Source: Xenorhabdus bovienii SS-2004 (GTDB lineage: Bacteria; Pseudomonadota; Gammaproteobacteria; Enterobacterales; Enterobacteriaceae). From it: DNA of 64,000 bases. Positions 26,294-35,080 of the stretch are shown here, piece by piece. Each line of letters begins with the position of its first letter. Within the stretch, counting starts at the first letter, position 1. The stretch covers positions 1,364,001-1,428,000 of the forward strand of contig NC_013892.1 of the NCBI RefSeq assembly GCF_000027225.1. Direction: 5' to 3'. A program made the position numbers and the translations under genes. The notes beneath the pieces were generated by a model. That model was not told the origin of the DNA, searched no databases, and was given only the letters and a program-made list of their open reading frames with translations.

Positions 26294-27196
26294 CAGAAAG
26301 TGACACTGGACTCCATCCGGGCGTTGCAGGCGGCGATGGAGGGGAAGTTGGATAAATCCCAGAGCGGGGCAGACATTCCGAACAAACCGGAGTTTGTGAA
26401 AAACCTTGGTTTGGGGAATGCGCTGAAGGTGGGCGATTATGGTGTTGGCTCTAATAATTTGTCTAACAAAATTGCTGGCTATCTTTGGGATGTTGGCGGA
26501 AACCAGCCCAGCGGATTTTATGGCTACTCACCGAGCTCACACAAAGATGAGGTGTGGGGGTCATTCATAAAATTGCGTTGGAATGATGGAAACCAACAGT
26601 ATCTGGTATTCCCTAACTTTGGCGGTAACGCCATGAGAATTGTTAGATTTTCTGGCGGTAATAGCTGGTCAGATTACACTGTTTGGACAACGGGCAACGC
26701 CGACTTTGACGGCAACGGTTTTCTCAAGAAGACCTCCCCCATCATCCAAATCCACCCCGATGGCACCTTTACCACTAACGACGAATCCGAAGGGGCAACT
26801 GTGACCAGACTCGGCCTTGGTCACTACAAATTATCCGGTATCCTTGGCTATAACTCAGACGGTGCATGGGGTGTTCATGGCGGTATCAGTGTTCCCCGTG
26901 ACGTCAACGGCAATGAGTTAGTGTATGTCGATGATAAGGTGCTGCCGGATGGGGCTATTGAAATCAGGGTGACACACCGACAGAATGCACACATGCCTGC
27001 CCGGTTACAGAACAGGCGCATCAAGTCACAGGATGAGCAGACGCACTACACCGATGATGAGGCCTGTGATTTGCCCGCAGGGACTCGGTTAGACGTTCGT
27101 GTCCAGATGCCGGAGGATTCTATCTGGAACCAGAAGCAGGTATTGGCGCCTGATCCTCAGCAGGAGTACAGCGTCACGTCAGTCGTCAATAAATAG
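26288..27196 (+). pseudogene. Phage tail-fibre protein, 5' end removed by IS1
   Basis: The frame has 302 residues. Its apparent ATG belongs to the IS1 terminal sequence (ACATGACC), so the natural N-terminus is missing. The first real residues are QKVTLDSIRALQAAM. The middle has a collar-like region (LWDVGGNQPSGFYGY, WTTGNADFDGNGFLKK). The C-terminus (ASPIIQ-like TSPIIQIHPDGTF, GLGHYKLSGILGYN, LDVRVQMPEDSIWN) matches tail fibres of P2-like phages and related bacteriocins. No other tail genes are nearby. It is a relic of a prophage or tailocin fibre cassette. Confidence 0.75.
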
Positions 27197-27233
27197 CCAA
27201 TAGGGGAGACTAGGGGGTAGTGGGGTGGGTGCT

Positions 27234-27255
27234 AAAAAGCCCTCAAGGGAGGGCT
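27234..27255 (-). terminator. Rho-independent terminator of the ASCH/GNAT pair
   Basis: AGCCCTC at 27238-27244 pairs with GAGGGCT at 27249-27255 with a 4-base loop. On the minus strand it is followed by TTTTT, so it terminates transcription 9 bp after the ASCH gene. On the plus strand it follows the tail-fibre fragment but lacks a T run. Confidence 0.75.
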
Positions 27256-27263
27256 GATTGGGA

Positions 27264-27662
27264 TTAATTTGGTAGGTAACAGTAAGATTGAGGTGCAGTG
27301 ATTCGCTTTCCTAATTGTTCACTAAGCTCATCTAATGAAATTGGATAATCGTACTTCTGTACGTAGCCTATCTGTATTGCGAATGCTTTATTTCTTCTTT
27401 TAAAATATTCATCAAAAAAAATTTTACTTATACCTGAGTTCTGTTTTGTTATGCGCCATAAAGATGATGGCGTATCTTCAAGAATATGTTCGATATTAAA
27501 TTCACCAACAACTTTACCTACAGGCTTGGTTGCATAAATTACAACTGATTTGACAGATGAATTTTTGAATATTCCTTTCCTAAATTCATATTTCTTAGTG
27601 CCTTCTAGTATTTTTTCAACAAATTCAGGCTTTATCGATAATAATATTTTCATCTGTTTCAC
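27264..27662 (-). CDS. ASCH/PUA-like domain protein
   Basis: The protein has up to 132 residues from a GTG at 27662, or 129 from the ATG at 27653. The N-terminal KILLSIKPEFVEKILEGTKK followed by YEFRKG and VVIYATKPVGKVVGEF is the typical ASCH fold (a PUA-like RNA-binding domain, as in COG4933-type proteins). The gene overlaps the end of the GNAT gene by about 30-40 bp, so the two are one transcription unit, with a terminator directly behind. The role is unknown; RNA or nucleotide-derivative binding is likely from the fold. Confidence 0.7.
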   Translation of the reverse strand: MKQMKILLSIKPEFVEKILEGTKKYEFRKGIFKNSSVKSVVIYATKPVGKVVGEFNIEHILEDTPSSLWRITKQNSGISKIFFDEYFKRRNKAFAIQIGYVQKYDYPISLDELSEQLGKRITAPQSYCYLPN

Positions 27663-28703
27663 TTAAAGTTATTATTCTATGGAATTGTTCATCGGTTAAT
27701 CTTAGTATACCCCACCGATCGTTAGGGTCAAGTCCTACATTTTCAATGAGTGAGGCTCTATTTAATCTTTTAGGTAATGCTAAGTTATAAGTAAACGTTA
27801 TTATAAATGGATATTTCTTATGTATGTAGAATGCTTGCAACTGTTCTTTTGTAAATACAGAATATTTTATACAGTAATCAATGAAAGCATCTTCAGATGA
27901 GAAATTAGTAATATTTTGTACATTTTCAACAACGCAGATTGATGAAACTACTGAATTGTAATAAGCTGCCGACCTTCCATCCGATGTCCTATAAATCACT
28001 AAAATATCATAAGGTTTTAAGGATAGTACGCCTTTCATTCCGCATATGTATACTTTCCTAATACTATTTGTATGTGATATATCTTTTAATATATCTGGTG
28101 ATTCCGTTATTAAGCGGGAATCAGGGAAAAGGTTAGTATGGAACTCTGGATATATAGCTAACAAAAATTTATTTTGTTTATCTGTGTTTAGAATAAATGG
28201 GTAATCTGAAAGTACATCCCCAGTTGAACATGTGTCTTTCATACATTTCAATAAAACAATTTCTTTTCCATTTTCCGTTTCTTTTATTGCGCATTCATTG
28301 AAACCATATAATTTAAATAATCTTATTAAGTAGTTGTGCTCCTCAAAAACCGTAACATAAATATCATCAACTCCATATGAGAGTGCGTTATCAAATATTT
28401 TTTTCAAGAAACGCTGACCGCGTAGCGTTCCCTTTGGATTAAACTTGAATGTTCCAATTTTTAAATGTTTTCCTAAAGATATTGGCGGGGTAACATCATC
28501 TATAATTCCATGTTCTATTTTTAAATACATAAAGCCATCAATTTTTTCATTTTCATTGAACAAAACGTAAGCTTGCTCAGAGGAACTATTTGATTTCTTG
28601 TAAAACCATGCAACAAATCCATGTTTATAATCAGATTTTAAAGATGAAAAAAATCATCATTAATATTAATTTCACTGAAAGGTAAATATTTTAAATTATC
28701 CAT
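27625..28703 (-). pseudogene. GNAT acetyltransferase with C-terminal EVE/PUA-like region, frameshifted in a T7 tract
   Basis: The true start is ATG at 28703 with GAGAGG upstream: MDNLKYLPFSEINI, then a run of seven T (28645-28651) after which the frame closes. Shifting by one gives SSLKSDYKHGFVAWFYKKS, which leads into the long open frame at 28563 and on to 27625. Residues ~60-150 show the GNAT acetyl-CoA region (GTFKFNPKGTLRGQRFLKKI, VFEEHNYLIRLFKLYGF). The second half has a PUA/EVE-like look (YICGMKGVLSLKPYDILVIY). The shift could be a real mutation, phase variation in the homopolymer, or a sequencing error. ASCH follows in the same operon. Confidence 0.7.
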
Positions 28704-28847
28704 AATTCCTCTCTACCATTTAAAAGAAAATACCATTAAAGCACCACTATAATGCCATGATACTAAATCACCTCCGCTAATATGTTGATCAGAAAATGCC
28801 TAATTTGTGAGATTATGGACATAATTAATTCTCTTAGAGATCAACTA

Positions 28848-29950
28848 TACGCAATTAACTTGAAGATGCGGGTTTTAAAATCTGGAAGTTATCAGTCAAC
28901 CGAGTGGTGAGTTCTTTCGCTTTTTCTGGCAATGTGACATGAAAAAAGTGGCGCAGCGTTTCACGGAATGTTTTGGTATCCGGAAAATAGACATTGTTTC
29001 GTACCTGCTCATTCACATACTTCCATAATCGCTCAATCGGGTTGAGATTAGGGCTGTAAGGCGGCAGGTAGTGCAACTCAATATTCAAAACCTCGGCAAA
29101 AAATTGGACGACTCCGGAACGGTGATAACCCGCACCATCCAGAATAATGTGGATTTTTTGCGAAAGTGGATAGGTTTCCCGGATTGAGCCGAAAAAAAGG
29201 ACGACATTTTTCGCGTTAATCGTCGGATATTCACGAACAATAGTCTCTTCAATCCGTTGTAAATTAAGGGCACCCATGATGTTGAGTCGAGTACGACTGC
29301 CTGTGGTTTCAACCACTTTGACGTGCTTCCGCCCGCTCTTCATCCAGCCATAACTTAATTTTGTGGACAGGGTCGGGTGAACCGCATCAATAAATAAAAT
29401 AGGCGCATTCTGGCCACATTCTTCTTTCAGCGCGTTGTAGGTTTCAATAAACTGTTGCTGTTTATCCGCATCAAATTTATGCGGAGCACCCATTGGCTTC
29501 TTGTAGCTGAAACCTTGACGGTGAAGCCATTTCGTCATTCCTGCGACAGTGAAAGTCACCTGCCATCGTGCCCGAACATAGGCCACAATTTGTGCGGTAG
29601 TGTGCATCAAATTTGCCATCAGATACTCAACTAATTCTGTTGTTTGTTCGGCAGACAAACGGCTTTCAGAGCCCCCATTTTCAGGGGCGAGTTTTTCCTC
29701 AGAGAAGTAATCTTTCAGATGGCGGCTCACCGTACTTTCATGGATCCGCAAAGCCTGAGCAATCATCTGGGCAGTCCAGCCTTCTGAGGCCAAAAGCACG
29801 GCCTTGATGCGGTCACGTACTCGTCCATCGCGAGTCGTATCATGCATCAATTCGAGGGCGTCTTTTTGGGCATCTGTTAGATTAATTTTCATGGGCGCAA
29901 TCATGATCTGATACAAATGAAAAATCAAGCATCTTCAATGACGACGGGTA
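28848..29950 (-). mobile_element. IS630-family element
   Basis: Inward-facing ends share GCATCTTCAA next to the gene on both sides (reverse complement at 28860-28869, direct at 29929-29938) and GTATA at the outer edge. TA dinucleotides at 28846-28849 and 29949-29954 fit the TA target duplication of IS630. The size is about 1.1 kb, normal for the family. It lies between the GNAT gene and hcp. Confidence 0.75.
28855..29892 (-). CDS. IS630-family transposase
   Basis: The protein has 345 residues from MKINLTDAQ at 29892; 12 earlier codons are open but look like leader. An N-terminal helix-turn-helix (WTAQMIAQALRIHESTVSRHL) is followed by a DDE domain: Asp in ILFIDAVHP, Asp in IHIILDGAGYH, Glu in LPPYSPNLNPIERLWKYV. 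The frame is intact. It probably remains active, as ends and catalytic residues are present. Confidence 0.88.
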   Translation of the reverse strand: MKINLTDAQKDALELMHDTTRDGRVRDRIKAVLLASEGWTAQMIAQALRIHESTVSRHLKDYFSEEKLAPENGGSESRLSAEQTTELVEYLMANLMHTTAQIVAYVRARWQVTFTVAGMTKWLHRQGFSYKKPMGAPHKFDADKQQQFIETYNALKEECGQNAPILFIDAVHPTLSTKLSYGWMKSGRKHVKVVETTGSRTRLNIMGALNLQRIEETIVREYPTINAKNVVLFFGSIRETYPLSQKIHIILDGAGYHRSGVVQFFAEVLNIELHYLPPYSPNLNPIERLWKYVNEQVRNNVYFPDTKTFRETLRHFFHVTLPEKAKELTTRLTDNFQILKPASSS

Positions 29951-29954
29951 TATA

Positions 29955-30201
29955 GCCGCAAACCATATCAATTCAATGCTTGCACAACAGGGTTTTATTG
30001 GCCTTTGGGTTTGAAGGCAGAGGCTTGCATTTAGGGCTTTTAGTACGCCCCTATGGGGTGAAATTAATGCCGCCTTCTATGAAAGCAGATTTTTACTAAA
30101 GTTAATGAATAAGTCTTTTAAATTTAAAAAATACTATTGACAAAATAATGAGTTATTATGTATGTTTATTTTGCCCAAAAAACATACTAAGGAAAAACAG
30201 A
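29955..30201. other. Upstream region of hcp
   Basis: A 247-bp AT-rich leader between the IS630 end and the hcp GTG. Short dyads near 30035-30060 (GTACGCCCCTATGGGGTG) are seen. No gene. Confidence 0.35.
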
Positions 30202-30681
30202 GTGGCCAATATTATTTACATGACTATAAATGGTAAAAAGCAAGGTCTTATATCTGCCGGATGCTCAACTTATGATTCCATAGGAAATAAATATCAAGAA
30301 GAGCACAAAGATAAAATACTTATTTATGCTGTAGACCATGATATAAGTAGAGAGCAAAATGTAAATCACCAGCCTATTGTAATAACAAAACCAATTGATA
30401 AATCATCTCCACTATTAGGAGTTGCAATATCAAGCAATGAGAGTTTAAATTGTGAAATTGATATATATAGAAACAGTTCATCAGGTGGGCTAGAAAAATT
30501 TTATTCAATGAAGTTAACAAACGCAACCATAAAAAACATATCTATACATTACCCTAACTCGCTAAATCACAATGATATGCAACCATATGAATGTATAACA
30601 ATTTCATATGATAGCATAACTTGGACACACCATACTGCTGGAACATCTGGTTACAGCATAAGAGAAGATAATGTATTTTAA
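30202..30681 (+). CDS. hcp: Hcp-family type VI secretion tube protein
   Basis: The protein has 159 residues from GTG at 30202 (VANIIYMTINGKKQGLISAG), chosen because Hcp proteins begin this way and AAGGA lies 9-13 bases upstream; a longer frame from 30148 is not Hcp-like. The conserved core GCSTYDSIGNKYQ and DISREQNVNHQPIVITKPID is typical, as is YECITISYDSITWTH near the end. Hcp hexamers form the secretion tube and carry effectors. No other type VI structural genes are nearby, so this is an orphan hcp. Its stop overlaps by 4 bp the stop of the convergent membrane-protein gene. Confidence 0.88.
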   Translation: MANIIYMTINGKKQGLISAGCSTYDSIGNKYQEEHKDKILIYAVDHDISREQNVNHQPIVITKPIDKSSPLLGVAISSNESLNCEIDIYRNSSSGGLEKFYSMKLTNATIKNISIHYPNSLNHNDMQPYECITISYDSITWTHHTAGTSGYSIREDNVF

Positions 30682-31100
30682 CTTATCTCAACTAAAAACA
30701 AAATGGTACGTTCGGTATCATTTTGTTTTATACTTATTCGTACATTATCTTTTCGCCAACTATCTTCATTCCAATATTTATCAAAATATTTTTTAAATCC
30801 CATATTCTCAACATATTCTATTAGCTCCTTTTTACGAATCAAGTTTACATTTGAAAAAACAATTTCATTAGTCATTATTTGTGAGCCATCAGGAGAGTCA
30901 TAGTATATGATGTAATCATTTGAAACTAATGGTATATTTTTAATTTCATCAAAGGTAAATGTATGATAGTAAATGAAGTTTCTTTTTGTATATGACAAAT
31001 TTACATTTGCTAATGAAGCAATAAAAAAAAGAACACCCACAATTAAAACAGATATAACGATACATATACGTATAAAATTACTCAACCGAAATCCCAGCAT
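30678..31100 (-). CDS. Small membrane-anchored protein, candidate immunity protein
   Basis: The protein has 140 residues. One strong membrane segment (about residues 9-31, IRICIVISVLIVGVLFFIAS) is followed by a ~110-residue domain, probably periplasmic, that I do not recognise. It overlaps the 3' end of the effector-like gene by 23 bp on the same strand, so the two are translated together. Position, small size and coupling to a putative effector next to hcp suggest an immunity protein acting in the envelope. That is inference from context only. Confidence 0.55.
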   Translation of the reverse strand: MLGFRLSNFIRICIVISVLIVGVLFFIASLANVNLSYTKRNFIYYHTFTFDEIKNIPLVSNDYIIYYDSPDGSQIMTNEIVFSNVNLIRKKELIEYVENMGFKKYFDKYWNEDSWRKDNVRISIKQNDTERTILFLVEIS

Positions 31101-31764
31101 ATTCTTTACCTACATTAATCCAGCTTGCATCTTCAATAAGCATTACATCTTGACTAGTTTTTATGTCACTTATAGGTATTATAGTGTTTAAAAAACTAGG
31201 TAGTGAAGCATGATAAGGTCTTGCATTGTTTGGGTATTTTTCAGGATCAGGAAATAAGAGCGGTTTAAAAGTTTTATTTTTATATTTTCCTATAGGCCCA
31301 TAGTAATCCCACCGTTTAAATGCCTCATCCTTACTTACTACCCCTACTTGAGGCAAATAATTAATATCATTAACAGCCTGATAAAAACCAAATAAATTAG
31401 AAATTAAATCCTCACCGCTATAACCACTATCCGAAAACCAAGTAAAAGGAAAGGAATCTTGGTACGATTCAAATGAATGAGTTGTATACATCATGATAGT
31501 AAGAGCAACTCTCTTCGTATCATGCAAAGATAAACCTCTCTTAACTCTCCATCTTGTTTTTATAGATGTCCCATAGTTTCGTCCCCTCCCCATATATTGG
31601 ACATATCTAACAATAAAATGCGATTCCTCAGTAGTATTATCCCCCAAATAAAGAGAAATCATTAGCTTCCTAGCATCATCACCGTTAGCATGCCCTAAGT
31701 CTAACCACCCTAATTTTTCTGTGTAAACCAATCTTTCATTTTTTATATCAGCTCTTTTTGTCAT
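31078..31764 (-). CDS. Effector-like protein beside hcp (DUF4056-like motifs)
   Basis: A 228-residue protein with no signal peptide. Conserved with the truncated paralogue at 4572-5114 are RLVYTEKLGWLDLGH near the start, YVQYMGRGRNYGTS, RGLSLHDTKRVALTIM, DSGYSGEDLISNLFGFYQA and KRWDYYGPIGKYKNK. The W-x-D-x-G-H and G-E-D-x-x-S-N blocks are candidate catalytic sites and resemble DUF4056-type proteins as I remember them. The C-terminal ~50 residues, missing from the paralogue, end at the overlap with the membrane-protein gene. Context (orphan hcp, overlapping small membrane gene) suggests a type VI effector with its immunity protein. The enzymatic activity is unknown. Confidence 0.55.
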   Translation of the reverse strand: MTKRADIKNERLVYTEKLGWLDLGHANGDDARKLMISLYLGDNTTEESHFIVRYVQYMGRGRNYGTSIKTRWRVKRGLSLHDTKRVALTIMMYTTHSFESYQDSFPFTWFSDSGYSGEDLISNLFGFYQAVNDINYLPQVGVVSKDEAFKRWDYYGPIGKYKNKTFKPLLFPDPEKYPNNARPYHASLPSFLNTIIPISDIKTSQDVMLIEDASWINVGKEYAGISVE

Positions 31765-32200
31765 TAGAACCCCTGTGATTTATTAGGTGAGCTGTATAAA
31801 AATTTCGGCTCACGTACGGTTTCGCTCTACCTGTCAAACCATAAATTTCTGTAGAATATGATTATCCACTGTACCCGTAAAGTCTATCCATTTAGAACTG
31901 GGTGATAAGACACAGTTTTCTAAATATCATATTTTATTTCAGAACCAGCTATTTTTTCTTTAACTTTTCTGAATTATTGGGAACCTGATCAAGTTTCCCT
32001 GTCGGTGGGATTATCGGTGTATCGCTGGGCGATCTCACGGGTTAACCTAGGTAACTGGATCGCTTCCCATGCTTGAATTTAAATATGGGGGAGCGGGCTG
32101 GGCTGCCCGCTTAGGATTGAAAAAATAATCAAATGCCGTATGAAGATTAATCACCGACTGTTGTCATACGGTGGAATTAAACGCGTTTAACCAGACATAC
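31765..32200. other. Non-coding stretch with two hairpins downstream of the ent genes
   Basis: Hairpins: AGCGGGC (32092-32098) with GCCCGCT (32105-32111), and CCGTATGA (32136-32143) with TCATACGG (32164-32171). Read on the minus strand the second is followed within ~10 bases by ATTATTTTTT, so it may terminate the entCEBA transcript. The first ~45 bp upstream of 31764 resembles the leader of the paralogue at 5114. No gene was seen. Confidence 0.45.
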
Positions 32201-32360
32201 TTACGGGATTTTTTGGCTAAGTACTCCGGCTCCTAGCGTAGCGCCTCCATCGATGACGATATCCTGTAAAGTGATGTGGCTGGCAATTTGATAACCTATT
32301 CCACGCCCAGCCCCCGTGATCCAGACATTTTTACCGCTGAAATCAAGAAAAAGCGCTCAT
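32201..32360 (-). pseudogene. entA: entA remnant (2,3-dihydro-2,3-dihydroxybenzoate dehydrogenase)
   Basis: ATG at 32360 overlaps the entB stop (TAATG), with GGAGG upstream. After GCT there are five T where four would keep frame; corrected, it reads MSAFLDFSGKNVWITGAGRG followed by IGYQIAS. It then jumps straight to HITLQDIVIDGGATLGA, the normal C-terminus. About 200 of ~250 residues are missing, including the catalytic Ser/Tyr/Lys region. It cannot make 2,3-dihydroxybenzoate. Confidence 0.85.
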
Positions 32361-33247
32361 TATTTGACCTCCCGTTTATCAGTCAACAGCGTAAGCCAGT
32401 TCGATAAGGTTGGTGTTTTAACCAGCGTGATGAAATCTAGCTGATGACCCTGATTATTCCAGCGCGTTATCAACGACATGATTCGTACCGAATCGAGGCC
32501 GTAATCAAGTAAATTTTCATGATCATCAATGTCGCCACAGTCATCGTCTAATAACGGTAAAATTTCAGCACGAAGGTGTTCCCGATCCCATTTCTTCTCC
32601 CCTAGAGAAGAAAGTGACATTTCATTGAGCAATGTTGCCGTCGTCAGTACACGGCCACTACGTCCTGCGACATAACGCAGAGACATCATATGTTCTTCGC
32701 GGCTGAAATCTGCCAGTGCGTCTGCAACGAAGAAAGGTTTTATATCACGCATAAAGGCATCAGTGGCGGTTGTCATACAGCCGATATGAGCATAAATACC
32801 ACAAATAATTAATTGGTCCCGTTCGCTATTTTTCAGTAACTGTTCCAAATCAGAACGTTGAAAAGCACTATAGCGCCACTTGACTAATAACGTGTCATCA
32901 CTTTCGGGTGTTAATGCGTCAGTGATACTTTGCTGTTCAGGATGTTTATTCAGCCCTGCCCCCCACATATCATTAAGCAAGCCCCGGTCAGCATCGCTCT
33001 GGTGGTCGGGCTGCGCGGTATAAAAAACAGGTATGCCAAGTTTCTGACACTGTATTTTCAGGCGGGCAATATTATCGATGACTTGCGTCACTAGCTGACT
33101 ATCAGGTTGCCAAAAATTGAGAAAATAATTCTGCATGTCATGGATGAGCAAAGCCGCCCGTTTGCTATCAAATGCCCAATTCACCTTATTAACAGGTAAT
33201 TCCTGAACAGCAGGCAGAAGATAATCGTTTAGTTTGGGGATGCTCAT
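32360..33247 (-). CDS. entB: Isochorismatase / aryl carrier protein EntB
   Basis: The protein has 295 residues from [12 protein letters not shown] at 33247 (GGAGAAACCC upstream). The isochorismatase domain (~1-210) has [24 protein letters not shown] and [12 protein letters not shown]. The C-terminal aryl carrier domain (~215-295) has the phosphopantetheine Ser in [14 protein letters not shown]. The enzyme splits isochorismate to dihydrodihydroxybenzoate and carries activated dihydroxybenzoate to the NRPS. It is intact, although the genes on both sides are broken. Confidence 0.92.
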   Translation of the reverse strand: MSIPKLNDYLLPAVQELPVNKVNWAFDSKRAALLIHDMQNYFLNFWQPDSQLVTQVIDNIARLKIQCQKLGIPVFYTAQPDHQSDADRGLLNDMWGAGLNKHPEQQSITDALTPESDDTLLVKWRYSAFQRSDLEQLLKNSERDQLIICGIYAHIGCMTTATDAFMRDIKPFFVADALADFSREEHMMSLRYVAGRSGRVLTTATLLNEMSLSSLGEKKWDREHLRAEILPLLDDDCGDIDDHENLLDYGLDSVRIMSLITRWNNQGHQLDFITLVKTPTLSNWLTLLTDKREVK

Positions 33248-33719
33248 TGGGTTTCTCCGACTTGAAATAGGGTGTGCTGTGTAATGGGCCACGGGTCATT
33301 AACCTGCCGGTGACACCGTGTGGCAGAGAGTTGCCTTGTTTATCCGCTATCCATACTTCATCATCTGCGCTGATTGGGCGGCCTTGGGTCGTGAAAATGG
33401 TTTGTTCATCGTCATCCAGCCGTGTGTAGTTCACCAGCCCTTCTGCCATGCCAAATACCTGCTGTAAGCGGCAGCCAAGCTCGGAAGGTATTCTTCTGGC
33501 TGATGATTCACTCAACCGTGCACCCCCCACCTGTAATTGTAATAATTCCAGACTCTTGAGCTGGTGGTAACTATACTGATGTTTGTCAGCAATAAGGGCG
33601 ATATTTTCATTGGCGACTTGGCGGCTGAGTATGTCGCTCAGCGGTAAGTCAAGCCAATAACCACATTGGCGATAGTGTTGCGCTAATTTCTCAGGCCAGT
33701 GAGTGAATTCAATATTCAT
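33189..33719 (-). pseudogene. entE: entE remnant (2,3-dihydroxybenzoate-AMP ligase) with large internal deletions
   Basis: It starts at ATG 33719, overlapping the entC stop (ATGA), and reads [20 protein letters not shown] and on to HQYSYHQL (~residue 56). It then jumps to [18 protein letters not shown], equivalent to about residue 295 of the 536-residue enzyme, continues [16 protein letters not shown] to RLMTRGP, and loses everything after. The P-loop of the adenylation domain and the C-terminal catalytic Lys domain are gone. The remnant runs past the entB start. Confidence 0.87.
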
Positions 33720-34900
33720 AAACAACGTTCCTTATCGTAAGACAATCCCAGCGCCTGTAGCATCGTGCCAAATTTCACATCTGTTTCATGCCATTCGGCA
33801 CTGGGTTTCGAGTCAGCGACAATCCCTGCTCCTGCAAAGAGCCGAATATGGTTTTCAAACACTTCACCACAGCGAATCGTCACGACCCATTCGCCATTAC
33901 CTCTGGCATCACACCAACCGACAATACCGCCAAAATAGTCGCGTTTGAACGGTTCCAATTCAGAAATCAGCGTCGCGGCCTGCTGTCTGGGAGCACCACA
34001 CAGCGCCGGAGTTGGATGCAGCAAGCAAGCGATCGAGAGGGCATCTATCTGTTTATCGGCTAATTCACCACGAATTTCTGTCGCGAGATGCCAAAGCAAG
34101 GGGGTGCTGAGTAACGAAGGTATCTCAGGAATAGCTAATTCTGTACAACGTTCAGCTAATGCTTTTCTCATTGCGGTAATCACTAATTGATGTTCATGCT
34201 GATCTTTCGCTGAACGCAATAGCGATTGACGCAACTCATTGTCTTGCATGACGTTGCTGCCTCTGCGTGAAGAACCCGCCAGAGGCTGAGAGATAATGGT
34301 ACTCCCCTGTTTACACAGTAGTAACTCCGGGCTGGCACCGATAAGGGTGCTGTTGCCAAGTGGAACATGGAAGTTATAGCTATAAGGGTTTTGTTGATTC
34401 AACCGCATAAATAACTGCGTAGCATCAGGCTGTTGGTCAAATTTGATGTTCAGCAGGCGGGAAAGGACAACTTTATCGAGCAAACCATGATGAATTGCAT
34501 CAACGCCATGAGTCACCATCTGGCAGAATTCGTCTTTATCCGGCAATGAATTTATCTGCTGTAATTTGGGGCCGGAAGAAACAGATGAAAAAGATAATGC
34601 CTCACGCTCTAGCCAAGAGTAATCTTCCGGAATAAACAGAGCAGAAGGCTGGCGTTTATCAAATGGAATCGCACCCACTATAATGGGGTTTTCAATACCT
34701 TTATTTTTAGCCTGACGGAAAAGCTCAGGTATATCGCGATGTAATTGGCAGTCAGTATCTGTATTATCACCGACTGGCGTGGTTATTTTGGTAAAGCATC
34801 CGTGTGCATGTAGACTTTTATTAGATGACAGGAACACAAAATCATCACAACAAAAATCCTGCAATTGGGATATGCGGAATTCAGTTGCTAAATTAGGCAC
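33716..34900 (-). CDS. entC: Isochorismate synthase EntC
   Basis: A 394-residue chorismate-utilising enzyme converting chorismate to isochorismate, the first step to dihydroxybenzoate. Conserved blocks are [59 protein letters not shown] and [16 protein letters not shown]. The GTG start at 34900 has AGGA upstream. It is the first gene of the entCEBA order. I found no clear Fur box directly in front of it. Confidence 0.93.
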   Translation of the reverse strand: MPNLATEFRISQLQDFCCDDFVFLSSNKSLHAHGCFTKITTPVGDNTDTDCQLHRDIPELFRQAKNKGIENPIIVGAIPFDKRQPSALFIPEDYSWLEREALSFSSVSSGPKLQQINSLPDKDEFCQMVTHGVDAIHHGLLDKVVLSRLLNIKFDQQPDATQLFMRLNQQNPYSYNFHVPLGNSTLIGASPELLLCKQGSTIISQPLAGSSRRGSNVMQDNELRQSLLRSAKDQHEHQLVITAMRKALAERCTELAIPEIPSLLSTPLLWHLATEIRGELADKQIDALSIACLLHPTPALCGAPRQQAATLISELEPFKRDYFGGIVGWCDARGNGEWVVTIRCGEVFENHIRLFAGAGIVADSKPSAEWHETDVKFGTMLQALGLSYDKERCL

Positions 34901-35080
34901 GGTTTTTTCCTATATTTTATTGACTGTTATTTTATTTTTTCTGCCTGTTACGGTTCGAATTAGAAAAACGTATTACACCTGTGTTGTATAAAAGTTATTT
35001 CTCAGGGGACATCAGTAAGGTAAAAAGCAGTCTGTGTCAGCATTGCTTTATCAATGCCCCTGAGATAAATGCATTTCCGC

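Noticed and set aside
31985..32085. Possible transposase relic reading SVYRWAISRVNLGNWIAS
   Set aside because: It faintly recalls an IS66-type segment but is too short and isolated to support.
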